From assembly GCF_001431525.1 (NCBI RefSeq), contig NZ_LDJH01000012.1, positions 124,001-188,000 on the forward strand: 64,000 bases of DNA, given 5' to 3'. Below the pieces are notes generated by a model that saw only the letters and a program-made list of their open reading frames with translations, did not search any database and was not told the origin of the DNA. The stretch's first letter is position 1, and every line of letters starts with the position of its first letter. A program made the position numbers and the translations under genes. Shown here piece after piece: positions 46,618 through 56,125 of this stretch. This stretch comes from Stenotrophomonas koreensis. GTDB taxonomy: Bacteria; Pseudomonadota; Gammaproteobacteria; Xanthomonadales; Xanthomonadaceae.

Positions 46618-47796
46618 TCACACCGCCTGCGCGGCGGCATGTGCCGAAGCCCAGGCCCACTGGAAGTTGTAGCCGCCAAGCCAGCCGGTGACATCCAGGA
46701 CCTCGCCGATGAAGAACAGTCCGGGCTGCAGCCGGGACTCCATCGTTGTCGAGGAGATCTTGTTGGTATCCACGCCGCCCAGCGTGACTTCGGCGGTGCG
46801 GTAGCCCTCGGTGCCGGAGGCCGTCAGTGGAAAATCATTCAACAGCCTGGCCGCCGTTGCGAGCTGGCGCGGATCGAACTGGCGCATGGGCTTGTCACCC
46901 AGCCACAGCTCGCACAGCCGCTGGGCCAGGCGCTTGGGCAGGACCTCGGCCAGCACGGTACGCAGCTCACTGGCCCCGCGTTCGCGCCGGTTGTGCTCCA
47001 GCCAGGCCAGCGCATCGATGCCGGGCAGCAGGTCAAGGTGCAGCGGCTGTCCAGGTTGCCAGTAGTTGGAAATCTGCAGGATGGCCGGGCCGGAGACACC
47101 GCGGTGGGTGATCAGCATCTGGTTGCGGAAACTGGCCTTGCCGCAGCTGGCCTGTACCTCCAGTGCCACCCCGGACAGGCCATCAAACTGCTGCAGCGGT
47201 TTGCCCGACAGGGTCAGCGGCACCAGTCCGGCACGGGTGGGCAGCACGGCATGCCCGAACTGGCGGGCAACCTGGTAGCCAAAGCCGGTGGCGCCCATGG
47301 TCGGCACCGACAGCCCGCCGGTGGCCACCACCAGCGAGCGGGCGGTAAACACACCGCCACTGGTGCGCAGTTGCCAGCCGTCGGCAATGGTCTCGATGGC
47401 CTCGACGGTGGTGTCGGTGCGCACCTGCACGCCGGCAGCGGCGCATTCGTCCATCAACAGGCGCACGATCGCCTTGGACGAGCTGTCACAGAACAGCTGC
47501 CCCAGTTCCTTCTCGTGGAAGGCAATCTTGTGCTTGTTGACCAAGGCGATGAAGTCGGACGGGGTGTAGCGCGCCAGTGCCGACTTGCAGAAGTGCGGGT
47601 TGGCCGACAGGTAATTGGCCGGGCTGGTGCCGGTATTGGTGAAGTTGCAGCGGCCGCCACCGGACATCAGGATCTTCTTGCCGACCTTGTTGGCATGGTC
47701 GATCACCTGTACCCGGCGACCACGCTGGCCGGCGCTGAAGGCGGCAAACAGGCCCGCGGCGCCGGCGCCGATGACCAGCACATCACAATCAATCAC
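46618..47796 (-). CDS. FAD-dependent oxidoreductase, YhiN/HI0933 family
   Basis: A 392-aa flavoprotein. The Rossmann motif VIGAGAAGLFAAFSAGQRG is followed by KILMSGGGRCNFTN, VATGGLSVPTMGATGFGY, THRGVSGPAIL, and the C-terminal LFFIGEVLDVTGWLGGYNFQWAWASG-like block, all hallmarks of the HI0933 family. The reaction is unknown. I use a GTG start (47796): it has GAGGTGG just upstream and lies eight bases after the yaeQ stop, whereas a 13-codon longer frame would overlap yaeQ. Probably co-transcribed with yaeQ. Confidence 0.9.
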   Translation of the reverse strand: MIDCDVLVIGAGAAGLFAAFSAGQRGRRVQVIDHANKVGKKILMSGGGRCNFTNTGTSPANYLSANPHFCKSALARYTPSDFIALVNKHKIAFHEKELGQLFCDSSSKAIVRLLMDECAAAGVQVRTDTTVEAIETIADGWQLRTSGGVFTARSLVVATGGLSVPTMGATGFGYQVARQFGHAVLPTRAGLVPLTLSGKPLQQFDGLSGVALEVQASCGKASFRNQMLITHRGVSGPAILQISNYWQPGQPLHLDLLPGIDALAWLEHNRRERGASELRTVLAEVLPKRLAQRLCELWLGDKPMRQFDPRQLATAARLLNDFPLTASGTEGYRTAEVTLGGVDTNKISSTTMESRLQPGLFFIGEVLDVTGWLGGYNFQWAWASAHAAAQAV

Positions 47797-47803
47797 TGCC
47801 ACC

Positions 47804-48358
47804 TCAGGCCTCGCGCTTGCGCCACAGCGGGACAATGGTCAGCGGGTCAAAATGGGCGTCGCCACCGATCAGCTGCATCTCGCCATCCTGGATCAGCACA
47901 TCAAAACGCATGCTGCGCGCAATCCGCTGGCCCAGGGCCGCCACCGTGGCGGCATCAAAGCCGATCACGGTCAGATTGTCATGCCGCATCAGGGCGCTGC
48001 GGTTCTTCTCCCACCAGACCTCGGCACTCTGATCGCCGTAGTTGACCACCACCACGTGGGCGGCGCGGTTGCAGGCCTTGCGGATGCGCGCCGGGTCTGG
48101 CTGCCCCAGGTCCAGCCAGGTCTCGATCTGGCCGCTGTAATCGTGTTTCCACAGATCCGGTTCGTCTTCGTTGCTCAATCCGGCACCGGCAAGCAGCCGT
48201 TCATCGGCCAGCAGTGCAAAGGCGGCAATCCGTACCATCAGCCGTTCATCCGTCTCGGAAGGGTGCTGGGCATAGGTCAGGTGATGTTCGGCGTAGTAGC
48301 CGCGGTCGATGTCGCTGATATTCAGCGCAACCTTGCGCACTGTGGCGGTCAGGGCCAT
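47804..48358 (-). CDS. yaeQ: YaeQ family protein
   Basis: A 184-aa protein collinear with E. coli YaeQ: MALTATVRKVALNISDIDRG, LTYAQHPSETDERLMVRIAAF, DEPDLWKHDYSGQIETWLDLG, PDPARIRKACNRAAHVVV and VWWEKN. The fold is related to PD-(D/E)xK nucleases. E. coli YaeQ was reported as a suppressor of an RfaH defect, but its activity is unclear. Upstream of the following flavoprotein gene by seven bases. Confidence 0.95.
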   Translation of the reverse strand: MALTATVRKVALNISDIDRGYYAEHHLTYAQHPSETDERLMVRIAAFALLADERLLAGAGLSNEDEPDLWKHDYSGQIETWLDLGQPDPARIRKACNRAAHVVVVNYGDQSAEVWWEKNRSALMRHDNLTVIGFDAATVAALGQRIARSMRFDVLIQDGEMQLIGGDAHFDPLTIVPLWRKREA

Positions 48359-48648
48359 GAGTTTGGGTCCGAAGGGCAGGCGTCATTGTAGCGGTCGCGC
48401 AGCGTCAACCGTGGCCTGGCGCCCGCTTTGGATGAAAGCAGGCAAAATATTCTCAGCGGGTTATCGCTTTTTCGATAAAAGCCGCGTATGGTACTCGTAC
48501 TGTGTTTGTCAGGGTCACCGTAAATCGTGGCCTGGTGTCGCACCGCTTAACGCGGCTGAACATCGATCCGCTTTGCTAACCTGCAACTCAGTCTCGGCCA
48601 TTTGTCGATGGCTGCGATTTTTTTTCATCAAGTTTCAGGAGTTTGCAA
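48359..48648 (+). promoter_or_regulatory. Divergent intergenic region and long leader of the cold-shock gene
   Basis: About 290 bases between yaeQ and the cold-shock gene. It contains the inverted repeat TTATCG-CTTTTT-CGATAA around 48462-48479, a run of eight or more T near 48618-48625 and a good AGGAG site at 48637-48641. A long structured leader is typical of cold-shock genes, but I find no cold-box match and cannot place the promoter. Confidence 0.4.
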
Positions 48649-48858
48649 ATGTCTGATCGTCAGACCGGCACCGTTAAGTGGTTCAACGACGCTAAGGGCT
48701 TTGGTTTCATCACCCCGGAAAGCGGCCCGGACCTGTTCGTGCACTTCCGCGCCATCATGGGCAACGGCTTCAAGTCGCTGCAGGAAGGCCAGAAGGTTTC
48801 CTTCGTCGCCGTCCAGGGCCAGAAGGGCATGCAGGCTGACCAGGTTCAGCCGCTGTAA
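48649..48858 (+). CDS. Cold-shock protein (CspA family)
   Basis: A 69-aa single cold-shock domain. RNP1 is KGFGFI (in [14 protein letters not shown]) and RNP2 is LFVHFRAI. The ATG at 48649 has an AGGAG site seven bases away; the frame reads on from a TTG two codons earlier. It binds RNA or single-stranded DNA and may act as an RNA chaperone. Position of an I-M in [13 protein letters not shown] is normal for the xanthomonad type. A strong terminator follows. Confidence 0.95.
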   Translation: MSDRQTGTVKWFNDAKGFGFITPESGPDLFVHFRAIMGNGFKSLQEGQKVSFVAVQGQKGMQADQVQPL

Positions 48859-48883
48859 TTTTACAGTGCACCTGTGATGCCTT

Positions 48884-48913
48884 GAACGCCGGCGCTTGCG
48901 CCGGCGTTCTTTT
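48884..48913 (+). terminator. Terminator of the cold-shock gene
   Basis: GAACGCCGGCGC / GCGCCGGCGTTC with a TT-centred loop, followed by TTTT. Confidence 0.88.
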
Positions 48914-48992
48914 GTTTGGCGGCCATTTCGTTACGAAACAGGCCGCACGCAATACGTAATACATAGAGCAAGCAGCCAGTACAGGGTGGCCC

Positions 48993-50552
48993 ATGCAGTG
49001 GATCGAACAGGGCCGTTTCATTGACCAGGTGAGCGGGCAAGCCGAGCGCCACAGTGGCGTGCGCCAGCTGCACCAGGCCGCCTGGGCGGCGGCCTGGCCA
49101 ACGCCGGTACCGGCGGCAAGGATCATTGCCGTTGACTGGCAACTGGCTGACCGTCTCGGCCTGGACGCAGCACTGTTCAGTGACCCCGGTTTCACCCAGG
49201 TCTTGGGAGGCAGCGCGCTGTACAGCGGCATGACCCCGTGGGCAGCCAATTATGGCGGGCACCAGTTCGGCCATTGGGCCGGGCAGCTGGGCGATGGGCG
49301 GGCCTTGAGTCTGGGCGAGCTGCGTGATCGGCAGGGCAGGGGCTGGGAGATCCAGCTCAAAGGCGCCGGGCAGACTCCGTTCTCCCGCAGCGGCGATGGC
49401 CGTGCGGTGTTGCGCTCGTCATTGCGCGAGTACCTCGCCAGTCAGGCGATGGCCGCACTGGGCGTTCCCACAACCGATGCACTGTGCCTGTTGACCACCG
49501 GTGCCACGGTGGTGCGCGATGTGCTGTATGACGGCAATCCGCGGCCCGAGCCGGGGGCGATTGTGTGCCGGGTGGCGCCCAGTTTCCTGCGCTTTGGCAG
49601 CCTGCAGTTGCCGGCCTGGCGTGGCGAGACTGAACTGCTGCAGGCGCTGGTGGATTTCACCGTGCAGCGTCATTACCCGCAGTTGCTCGGTGTGGCCGAG
49701 CCGGCCGCGGCGTTGTTGGCACACGTGGCGGTGGCCAGTGCCGAGCTGGTCAGCCACTGGCAGCGGGTAGGGTTTGTCCACGGCGTACTCAACACCGACA
49801 ACATGCATCTGGCCGGGTTGACCATCGATTACGGGCCGTTTGGCTGGATGGAGGTGTTCGACCCTGATTACACCCCCAATACCAGCGATACCCACAGTCG
49901 CTACTGTTATGCCGCACAGCCGGCGATGGTGCGCTGGAACCTGGTGGCGCTGGCGCAGGCACTGGCGCCGCTGTGCCGCGACAGCCAGCACCTGGCCGAT
50001 GGTCTGGCAGCTTACGACCGGCATCTGGCCCAGTGCCGGTTGCGTGATGCCGCGGCCAAGCTTGGCTTGCCCGGCGGGCCGGAGGCACTGGCGCTGCAGC
50101 GTCGCTGGGAGGGCTTGATGGCCCAGGCGCAGCTGGACATGAGTCTGGCCTACCGGGCCCTGGCGCGGGTACGTGGCGACAATGCGCTGGCCAGTACGCC
50201 CTCGCTGCTGTTTGCCAATGCCATCACCGCACCGTCGGCATTTGCGCAGGCGCAGCAGGCCTTGCTGGCGTGGCTGGCCGATTACCGTCTCGCTGTTGCC
50301 GCGCACGGACAGGAGGCGGCCGTGCGTGCGGCCGCCATGAATGCGGTCAATCCCTGGCTGACGCCGCGCAACTGGCTGCTGCACCGCGCCGCGCAGGCGG
50401 CGGCGCGCAATGACCTGCAGCCGCTGCAACGCCTGAGCCAGGCGCTGCAACAGCCGTATGTGGAAAATCCGGCAATGGCCGACCTGGTGGCCGTCTGCCC
50501 GCCCCACCTGCGCCAGCAACCGGGTTGCAGCCTGCTGTCGTGCAGTTCCTGA
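48993..50552 (+). CDS. selO: Protein adenylyltransferase SelO (YdiU)
   Basis: A 519-aa pseudokinase-fold enzyme that transfers AMP from ATP to protein side chains in redox control. Family blocks: GMTPWAANYGGHQFGHWAGQLGDGRA, WEIQLKGAGQTPFSRSGDGRAVLRSS, FVHGVLNTDNMHLAGLTIDYGPFGWM (active-site Asp/Asn region). The C-terminus ends S-C-S-S, the conserved cysteine that replaces selenocysteine in most bacterial SelO. Complete and unremarkable in length. Confidence 0.95.
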   Translation: MQWIEQGRFIDQVSGQAERHSGVRQLHQAAWAAAWPTPVPAARIIAVDWQLADRLGLDAALFSDPGFTQVLGGSALYSGMTPWAANYGGHQFGHWAGQLGDGRALSLGELRDRQGRGWEIQLKGAGQTPFSRSGDGRAVLRSSLREYLASQAMAALGVPTTDALCLLTTGATVVRDVLYDGNPRPEPGAIVCRVAPSFLRFGSLQLPAWRGETELLQALVDFTVQRHYPQLLGVAEPAAALLAHVAVASAELVSHWQRVGFVHGVLNTDNMHLAGLTIDYGPFGWMEVFDPDYTPNTSDTHSRYCYAAQPAMVRWNLVALAQALAPLCRDSQHLADGLAAYDRHLAQCRLRDAAAKLGLPGGPEALALQRRWEGLMAQAQLDMSLAYRALARVRGDNALASTPSLLFANAITAPSAFAQAQQALLAWLADYRLAVAAHGQEAAVRAAAMNAVNPWLTPRNWLLHRAAQAAARNDLQPLQRLSQALQQPYVENPAMADLVAVCPPHLRQQPGCSLLSCSS

Positions 50553-50613
50553 GTGATCTGCGCTACATCCGCTGGGCGCTACACTGAGCGGCCGTTTTGC
50601 AACCGGCAAGCCA

Positions 50614-51150
50614 ATGAACAACCCTGATCAATCGCCCGCGTGGACGGCACAGTTGCGGGATGTGGCCGATTTTCCCAAGCCGGGCATCGTCTTCAAGGAC
50701 ATCAATCCGCTGCTGGCCCACCCACAGGCGCGGGCGCAGGCATTGCAGACCCTGATCGCGCCGTGGCAGCAGATTGCCCCGCAGGCCGTGCTCGGGGTGG
50801 AGGCGCGTGGTTTCATCCTGGGCAGTGCGATGGCCCTGCAGATGGACCTGCCCTTTGTCCCGGTGCGCAAGCACGGCAAGCTGCCGGGCCCAGTGGTCAG
50901 TGAGCACTACGCGCTGGAATATGGCAGTGACTGCATCCAGATGCAGGCTGACGCACTGCCTGCCGGTACCCGCGTGCTGATCGTCGATGATGTGCTTGCC
51001 ACCGGTGGCACCCTGGCCGCTGCGGTGGCGCTGGCCCGACAGCTGCAGCTGGAGGTGGTGGGCGGCGCAGTGCTGATCGAGCTGGCTGCGCTGGCAGGGC
51101 GCTTGCGTTGGCCCGGCGACGTGCCGCTGCACGCCAGCCTGGTGGTGTGA
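50614..51150 (+). CDS. apt: Adenine phosphoribosyltransferase
   Basis: A 178-aa enzyme salvaging adenine to [42 protein letters not shown] and the PRPP loop [14 protein letters not shown] are all present. It lies between selO and a thioesterase gene. Confidence 0.96.
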   Translation: MNNPDQSPAWTAQLRDVADFPKPGIVFKDINPLLAHPQARAQALQTLIAPWQQIAPQAVLGVEARGFILGSAMALQMDLPFVPVRKHGKLPGPVVSEHYALEYGSDCIQMQADALPAGTRVLIVDDVLATGGTLAAAVALARQLQLEVVGGAVLIELAALAGRLRWPGDVPLHASLVV

Positions 51151-51201
51151 TCGCCCGGGGATTGGGTAGTCTGGCGACCTTGTCTTGCTGCGGAGGCCGC
51201 G

Positions 51202-51984
51202 ATGGCCGGTTTGCGCCAACTGCTGGCCGGGTTCGATCCGGATGCCGGCCTGTCCCTTCCTGATGATTGGTGCCAGGGGCGCACCGCCTACGGTGGCCTG
51301 ACGGCGGCCACGGCCCTGCTGGCAGCGCTGCGCGTGCTGCCGGCAGGGCAGGGCACACTGCGTTCTGCCCAGCTGGCCTTTGTCGGGCCTGCGGATGGCC
51401 GGCTGCGTTACAGCGCCAGCACATTGCGCAGCGGCAAGTCGGTGTCCAGCATCGGTGTGGACGTGGCAGGCGACAGCGGCATGGCGGCACGCGCCCTGTT
51501 CGTATTCGGCCAGGAGCGTTCCAGCACGATAGCCCACGATTTTTCACCGCCGCCCCCGGCAAGCAGTCACGACCGTTATCCGATGGTGGATCTGGCGGCC
51601 ATGCCATTTGCCCCGGCTTTCATCCGGCATTTCCAACTGCGGCCAGCGGCCGGAGCGATGCCCCTGTCCGGCGCCGACACGCCGGAAATGGTGATGTGGC
51701 TGGCACATGCCGACGCCGCCGGGGTGGATCCGGCCGTTGCCCTGCTGGCCGTTGCCGATGCCTTGCCGCCAGCAGCCTTCACCGCTTACACCCGGCCGGC
51801 ACCGATCAGTACCATCACCTGGTCGCTGGACCTGCTCGGGCCGCTGCAACCGACCCAGTGGTACCTGTTGCGGTCGGCCAGTGTCCACGCGGCAGACGGC
51901 TATTCGGTGCAGAGCATGCAGGTCTGGGACGAATGCGGCCGCCTGCTGTTGCGCGGGCGCCAATGCGTGGCGGTATTTGCCTGA
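51202..51984 (+). CDS. Acyl-CoA thioesterase-like double-hotdog protein
   Basis: A 260-aa protein of the TesB-like thioesterase family. The N-terminal hotdog has WCQGRTAYGGLTAATALLAA (family G-R/H-x-Y-G-G), then AQLAFVGPADGRLRYSASTLRSGKSVSS. The C-terminal hotdog ends with LRSASVHAADGYSVQSMQVWDECGRLL. Likely hydrolyses an acyl-CoA; the substrate is unknown. It shares a TGATG overlap with the next small membrane-protein gene. Confidence 0.82.
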   Translation: MAGLRQLLAGFDPDAGLSLPDDWCQGRTAYGGLTAATALLAALRVLPAGQGTLRSAQLAFVGPADGRLRYSASTLRSGKSVSSIGVDVAGDSGMAARALFVFGQERSSTIAHDFSPPPPASSHDRYPMVDLAAMPFAPAFIRHFQLRPAAGAMPLSGADTPEMVMWLAHADAAGVDPAVALLAVADALPPAAFTAYTRPAPISTITWSLDLLGPLQPTQWYLLRSASVHAADGYSVQSMQVWDECGRLLLRGRQCVAVFA

Positions 51985-52319
51985 TGGCCGTTCCCGTGTC
52001 TGCTTCATCGCGCTGGCTGCGCCGCAGCGGTCACTTGCTGCTGTTGTGCTCACTACTGGGCTGGAGTGCCTGGTGGGCCATCTGCAATGTCTACGAATTT
52101 GCCCCGGACCTCCCCACCTGGCCGCTGCTGGCGGCCTGGGGCGCAGCGGTTGTGCTGCCCATGCGCCGATCCCGTCGCGCGATCGTGCCGCTGCTGTTGG
52201 CCGGCATCAACGGCTTGTGCGTGTTGTTGCAGCATCGTGCCGGGGCCGATGGCGTTGGCCTGGCCCAGCTGCCGCTGGTGGCATTGATGATCGCCGTGCT
52301 GTGCTGGCATCGCCGTTGA
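51984..52319 (+). CDS. Small membrane protein of unknown function
   Basis: A 111-aa protein whose ATG overlaps the thioesterase stop by one base. It has three or four predicted membrane helices (HLLLLCSLLGWSAWWAICNVY, WPLLAAWGAAVVLPM, IVPLLLAGINGLCVLL, LAQLPLVALMIAVLC) and a basic interhelical loop (MRRSRRA). No family recognised. The tight coupling suggests co-expression with the thioesterase. Confidence 0.65.
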   Translation: MAVPVSASSRWLRRSGHLLLLCSLLGWSAWWAICNVYEFAPDLPTWPLLAAWGAAVVLPMRRSRRAIVPLLLAGINGLCVLLQHRAGADGVGLAQLPLVALMIAVLCWHRR

Positions 52320-52339
52320 GGCACGCCGTGGCTGAACCC

Positions 52340-52374
52340 AAAAGCAGATGGCCGGCACCGGGCCGGCCGTCTGC
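52340..52374 (-). terminator. Terminator of dbpA
   Basis: Imperfect 12-base stem GCAGATGGCCGG / CCGGCCGTCTGC with a 7-base loop. On the minus strand it is followed by TTTTGGG, 25 bases past the dbpA stop. Confidence 0.65.
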
Positions 52375-52398
52375 AGCGTCAGCGTCTGCCGGGTGCGA

Positions 52399-53775
52399 TC
52401 AGAGCTTGCGCACGCGAAAGCGCTTGCCCTTGATCTTGCCGGCTTCCAGCTTGGCCAGTGCGCGGCCGACCTGCTCGCGGGCAATGGCCACATAGGAGCG
52501 GGTGGGCTGGATCACGATCTTGCCGATCGCCTTGCCCGACAGCCCGGCCTCGCCGGTGAGCGCACCGAGGATGTCGCCAGCGCGCAGCTTGTCGGTCTTG
52601 CCGCCATCGATGCGCAGGGTAACCATCGCCGCCTGTGGCAGCTGCGCCGGGCGGGCGGTGGCGAGCGGGGTTTTCTGCCAGTTCAGTGGTTCACCAGCCA
52701 GCACTTCCAGAGCCTGCGCACGCGGCTTCTCGCGCGCAGCCACCAGCGAGATGGCCAGCCCGGTGGCGCCGGCGCGGCCGGTACGGCCAATCCGGTGGCG
52801 GTAGCTCTCGGTATCGGTGGGCAGCTCGTAGTTGATCACGGCCGCCAGTTCCTCCACATCCAGGCCGCGGGCGGCCACGTCGCTGGCCACAAGTACATTG
52901 CAGCTGCGGTTGCTCAGGCGCACCAGCACCTCCTCTCGGTCGCGCTGCTCCAGCTCGCCGTGCAGGGCCAGCGCGGAGAAACCGAATTCCTGCAGCGAAC
53001 GGGCCACTTCATCCACGTCCTTGCGGGTGTTGCAGAACACCACCGCCGATTCGGGCGTGTACTTGAGCAGCAGCCCGGCCAGCGCTTTCTGCTTCACCGC
53101 CGGCTCGGCTTCGCAGAACAGTTCGGTGATTGCCGGGGCGTGTTCGTTGCCATCGACGGTGACTTCCACCGGATCATTGAACAGCTCACGGGCCAGTTCG
53201 CGGATTTCTTCCGGGAAGGTGGCCGAGAACAGCAGGCTCTGGCGCTGGGCGTGGGTGCGCCCGGCCAGCTCGGCAATCGGCTCGGCAAAGCCCATGTCCA
53301 GCATGCGGTCGGCCTCGTCCAGCACGAAGGTGCGCACCTGGCCCAGGTTCAGGAAACGCTTGCGGGCGAGCTCCTGCACCCGGCCGGGGGTGCCGACGAC
53401 CACGACCGGATCATGCGCCTGCAACGAAGCGATCTGTGGGTCCAGGGCAATGCCGCCGGTGAGCACGCTGAGCTTGAGGTTGGCGATGCCGGTGGCCAGC
53501 TTGCGCAGCTGGGCGCCGACCTGGTCGGCCAGCTCGCGGGTCGGGCACAGCACCAGCGCCTGGGTGCGCGACACACTCGGATCCAGCTTGTTGAGCAGGC
53601 CCAGGCCAAAGGCGGCGGTCTTGCCACTGCCGGTCGGTGCCTGGGCGATCAGGTCGCGGCCGGCAAGGATCACCGGCAGGGCATCGGCCTGCACCGGGGT
53701 CATGGAGGTATAACCCAGGGCATCAAGGCCGGGGCGCAGCGCTGCATTCAGCGGAAGGGAGGAAAAGTCGCTCAT
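52399..53775 (-). CDS. dbpA: ATP-dependent RNA helicase DbpA
   Basis: A 458-aa DEAD-box helicase (E. coli DbpA is 457 aa) active in 50S subunit assembly at 23S rRNA helix 92. Motifs: AQAPTGSGKTAA, PTRELADQV, TPGRV, VLDEADRMLD, FSATF, ARGLD and HRIGRTGRAG. The last 75 residues form the DbpA RNA-binding domain (LRIDGGKTDKLRAGDILGAL...IGKIVIQPTRSYVAI). The start at MSDFSSLPLNAALRPG (53775) is the family start; the frame stays open further upstream without coding character. Confidence 0.95.
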   Translation of the reverse strand: MSDFSSLPLNAALRPGLDALGYTSMTPVQADALPVILAGRDLIAQAPTGSGKTAAFGLGLLNKLDPSVSRTQALVLCPTRELADQVGAQLRKLATGIANLKLSVLTGGIALDPQIASLQAHDPVVVVGTPGRVQELARKRFLNLGQVRTFVLDEADRMLDMGFAEPIAELAGRTHAQRQSLLFSATFPEEIRELARELFNDPVEVTVDGNEHAPAITELFCEAEPAVKQKALAGLLLKYTPESAVVFCNTRKDVDEVARSLQEFGFSALALHGELEQRDREEVLVRLSNRSCNVLVASDVAARGLDVEELAAVINYELPTDTESYRHRIGRTGRAGATGLAISLVAAREKPRAQALEVLAGEPLNWQKTPLATARPAQLPQAAMVTLRIDGGKTDKLRAGDILGALTGEAGLSGKAIGKIVIQPTRSYVAIAREQVGRALAKLEAGKIKGKRFRVRKL

Positions 53776-54142
53776 GGCCCATTTTCGCAGATGACGCGCC
53801 GTCGTGCCTGATCCCACGCTGGTCACTGTCATGGCCAGAGCGAGCCCGGCCCTCACTGCCGAAGCGCCACGGATCGCGTGGCTGGCAGCGATCAACAGCG
53901 CCGGCGCTTCGTACGTACCCCCAGCTGTCGCCGCTCAGTAGCAATGCCGCGCAGGCCGCCCGGGCAGTGGCACAGCTGCAGCAGGTGCGCCCCCCCGGGC
54001 CAGCACCCCGGCCATCGTGGCTGCCGGTGTTGAGCGCCCTCGGGCGGCTTGAGCATCCGCAGTGGCAACGTCCGCCGGCCTTTGCACGTCTGTTGAGCAT
54101 GGCGGTGATCCCACATCGGCGCCCATCGTACCGCCCAACCCG
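53776..54142. other. Intergenic region between divergent dbpA and uup
   Basis: About 370 bases. Frames crossing it give Arg/Pro/Cys-rich shadow translations without ribosome sites. Apart from the -10-like element next to uup I see no gene, repeat or RNA. Confidence 0.45.
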
Positions 54143-54148
54143 TACAAT
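54143..54148 (+). promoter_or_regulatory. -10 element of uup, possible leaderless transcript
   Basis: TACAAT lies six bases before the uup ATG (54155). With normal spacing transcription would begin at or next to the start codon. No Shine-Dalgarno sequence is visible and the -35 is poor. Confidence 0.4.
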
Positions 54149-54154
54149 GGCGGC

Positions 54155-56050
54155 ATGCCTTTGATCACTCTGCAAAACGTCGACTACAGCGTCGGCGGCC
54201 CACTGTTGCTGGAAAAAGCCGAACTGTCGATCGAACCGGGCGAGCGCATCGCCCTGATCGGCCGCAACGGCGCCGGCAAATCCACCCTGATGAAATTGAT
54301 GGCCGGCGAACTGAAGCCGGACGATGGCGAGATCCGCGTCCAGCAGGGCGTGCGCATCACCCGGCTGGAACAGGAGGTGCCGCATGGCGCGGCCGGCAGC
54401 GTGTTTGACGTGGTTGCCGATGGCCTGGGCGAGCTCGGCCATTGGCTGGCCGAATTCCACCGCCTGACCCATGCCGAGGATTACGACGGCGATGCGGTCG
54501 CTGCGGTGCAGACCCGGATTGAAGAGGTCGATGGCTGGGGCCTGGACCAGCGCGTGGCCGAGACCCTGACCAAACTGGAACTGGATGGCGAGCTGGAATT
54601 TGCCCGCCTGTCCGGCGGCATGAAGCGCCGCGTGCTGCTGGCCCGTGCGCTGGTCGCTGCCCCGGACGTGCTGCTGCTGGACGAGCCGACCAACCACCTG
54701 GACATCGAGGCGATCGACTGGCTGGAAGCCTTCCTCAAGGGCTGGGCCGGCTGCGTGGTCTTTGTCACCCATGACCGCCGCTTCCTGCGTGCGCTGGCCA
54801 CCCGCATCGTCGAGATCGACCGCGGCCAGGTCACCAGCTGGCCGGGCGACTGGGCCAACTACGAGCGCCGCCGCGAGGAGCGCCTGCATGCCCAGGCCCA
54901 GGAAAGTGCCAGGTTCGACAAGCTGCTGGCACAGGAGGAGGTCTGGATCCGCCAGGGCATCAAGGCCCGGCGTACCCGTGATGAGGGCCGTGTGCGCCGC
55001 CTGAAGGCGCTGCGCAACGAGCGCAGCGCCCGCCGCGAACTGGGCGGCAACGTGCGCATGGAAGCGGCCGTGGGTGAGAACTCCGGCAAGAAGGTGATCG
55101 AGCTGAAGGATGTCAGCTTTGCCTTCGGTGAGCGCAGCATGGTCAAGGACTTCTCCACCCTGGTCATGCGCGGTGACCGCATCGGCCTGATCGGGCCCAA
55201 CGGCAGTGGCAAGACCACCCTGCTCAAGCTGATGCTCGGCGAGCTGGCCCCGGACAGCGGCGAGGTCAAGCTTGGCACCAACCTGCAGATTGCCTATTTC
55301 GACCAGTACCGTGCGACCCTGCGCGAGGACTGGAGCGCGATCGAGAACGTGGCCGAGGGCCAGGATTTCCTCGAGTTCAACGGCAAGCGCAAGCACGTGC
55401 ATGCCTACCTGCAGGACTTCCTGTTCACCCCCGAGCGGGCACGCGCGCCGATCACCCGGCTGTCCGGTGGCGAGCGCAACCGCCTGCTGCTGGCCAAGCT
55501 GTTCGCCCAGCCGTCCAACCTGCTGGTGATGGACGAACCGACCAACGACCTGGACGTGGAAACCCTGGAGCTGCTGGAAGAGCTGCTCGGCGACTACCCG
55601 GGCACCCTGCTGCTGGTCAGCCATGACCGTGACTTCATCGACAACGTCGTGACCTCGACCATGGTGATGGAAGGCGACGGGAAGATCGGCGAGTACGTGG
55701 GCGGCTACAGCGACTGGGTTCGCGACCGCGACCGTGTTGCCGCCGCAGCCATGGCCGCGGCCCGGCCGGTGGAAACCAGGCCGGCGGCTGCCGTTGCCGC
55801 CGCCTCGGCAGCAGCCGAGCCGGCAGTGGCAAAGAAGAAGCTCAGCTACAAGGATGCACGCGAGCTGGAGCAGCTGCCGGGCCTGATCGAGCAGCTGGAA
55901 CTGGACGTGGAAGGGCTGACTGCGGCAATGAACGACCCGGCCTTCTATACCCGTTCCAGCGCCGAGGTCACTGCCCACACCCAGAAGCTGTCGGCGGTGC
56001 AGGCAAAACTCGATGCCGCCTACGCCCGCTGGGAAGAGCTGGACGGCTGA
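54155..56050 (+). CDS. uup: ABC-F ATPase Uup
   Basis: A 631-aa soluble protein with two ABC ATPase domains and no membrane segment. Domain 1: GRNGAGKST, LSGGMKRR, LLLDEPTNHLD; domain 2: GPNGSGKTT, LSGGERNR, VMDEPTNDLD. The linker (about residues 240-310) is charged and helical. The C-terminal 80 residues after an alanine-rich hinge form a coiled coil (ARELEQLPGLIEQLELDVEGL...), which in Uup binds DNA. Uup affects precise transposon excision and ribosome-related functions. The start MPLITLQNVDYSVGG is the family start and lacks a ribosome site. Confidence 0.95.
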   Translation: MPLITLQNVDYSVGGPLLLEKAELSIEPGERIALIGRNGAGKSTLMKLMAGELKPDDGEIRVQQGVRITRLEQEVPHGAAGSVFDVVADGLGELGHWLAEFHRLTHAEDYDGDAVAAVQTRIEEVDGWGLDQRVAETLTKLELDGELEFARLSGGMKRRVLLARALVAAPDVLLLDEPTNHLDIEAIDWLEAFLKGWAGCVVFVTHDRRFLRALATRIVEIDRGQVTSWPGDWANYERRREERLHAQAQESARFDKLLAQEEVWIRQGIKARRTRDEGRVRRLKALRNERSARRELGGNVRMEAAVGENSGKKVIELKDVSFAFGERSMVKDFSTLVMRGDRIGLIGPNGSGKTTLLKLMLGELAPDSGEVKLGTNLQIAYFDQYRATLREDWSAIENVAEGQDFLEFNGKRKHVHAYLQDFLFTPERARAPITRLSGGERNRLLLAKLFAQPSNLLVMDEPTNDLDVETLELLEELLGDYPGTLLLVSHDRDFIDNVVTSTMVMEGDGKIGEYVGGYSDWVRDRDRVAAAAMAAARPVETRPAAAVAAASAAAEPAVAKKKLSYKDARELEQLPGLIEQLELDVEGLTAAMNDPAFYTRSSAEVTAHTQKLSAVQAKLDAAYARWEELDG

Positions 56051-56125
56051 GAGAGCCTGCCCGGCGCTTGTCGCCGGCGGGCACTGCCCGCATGCTGCCC
56101 CTTGACCAAGACCGGGAGAGGGGCA

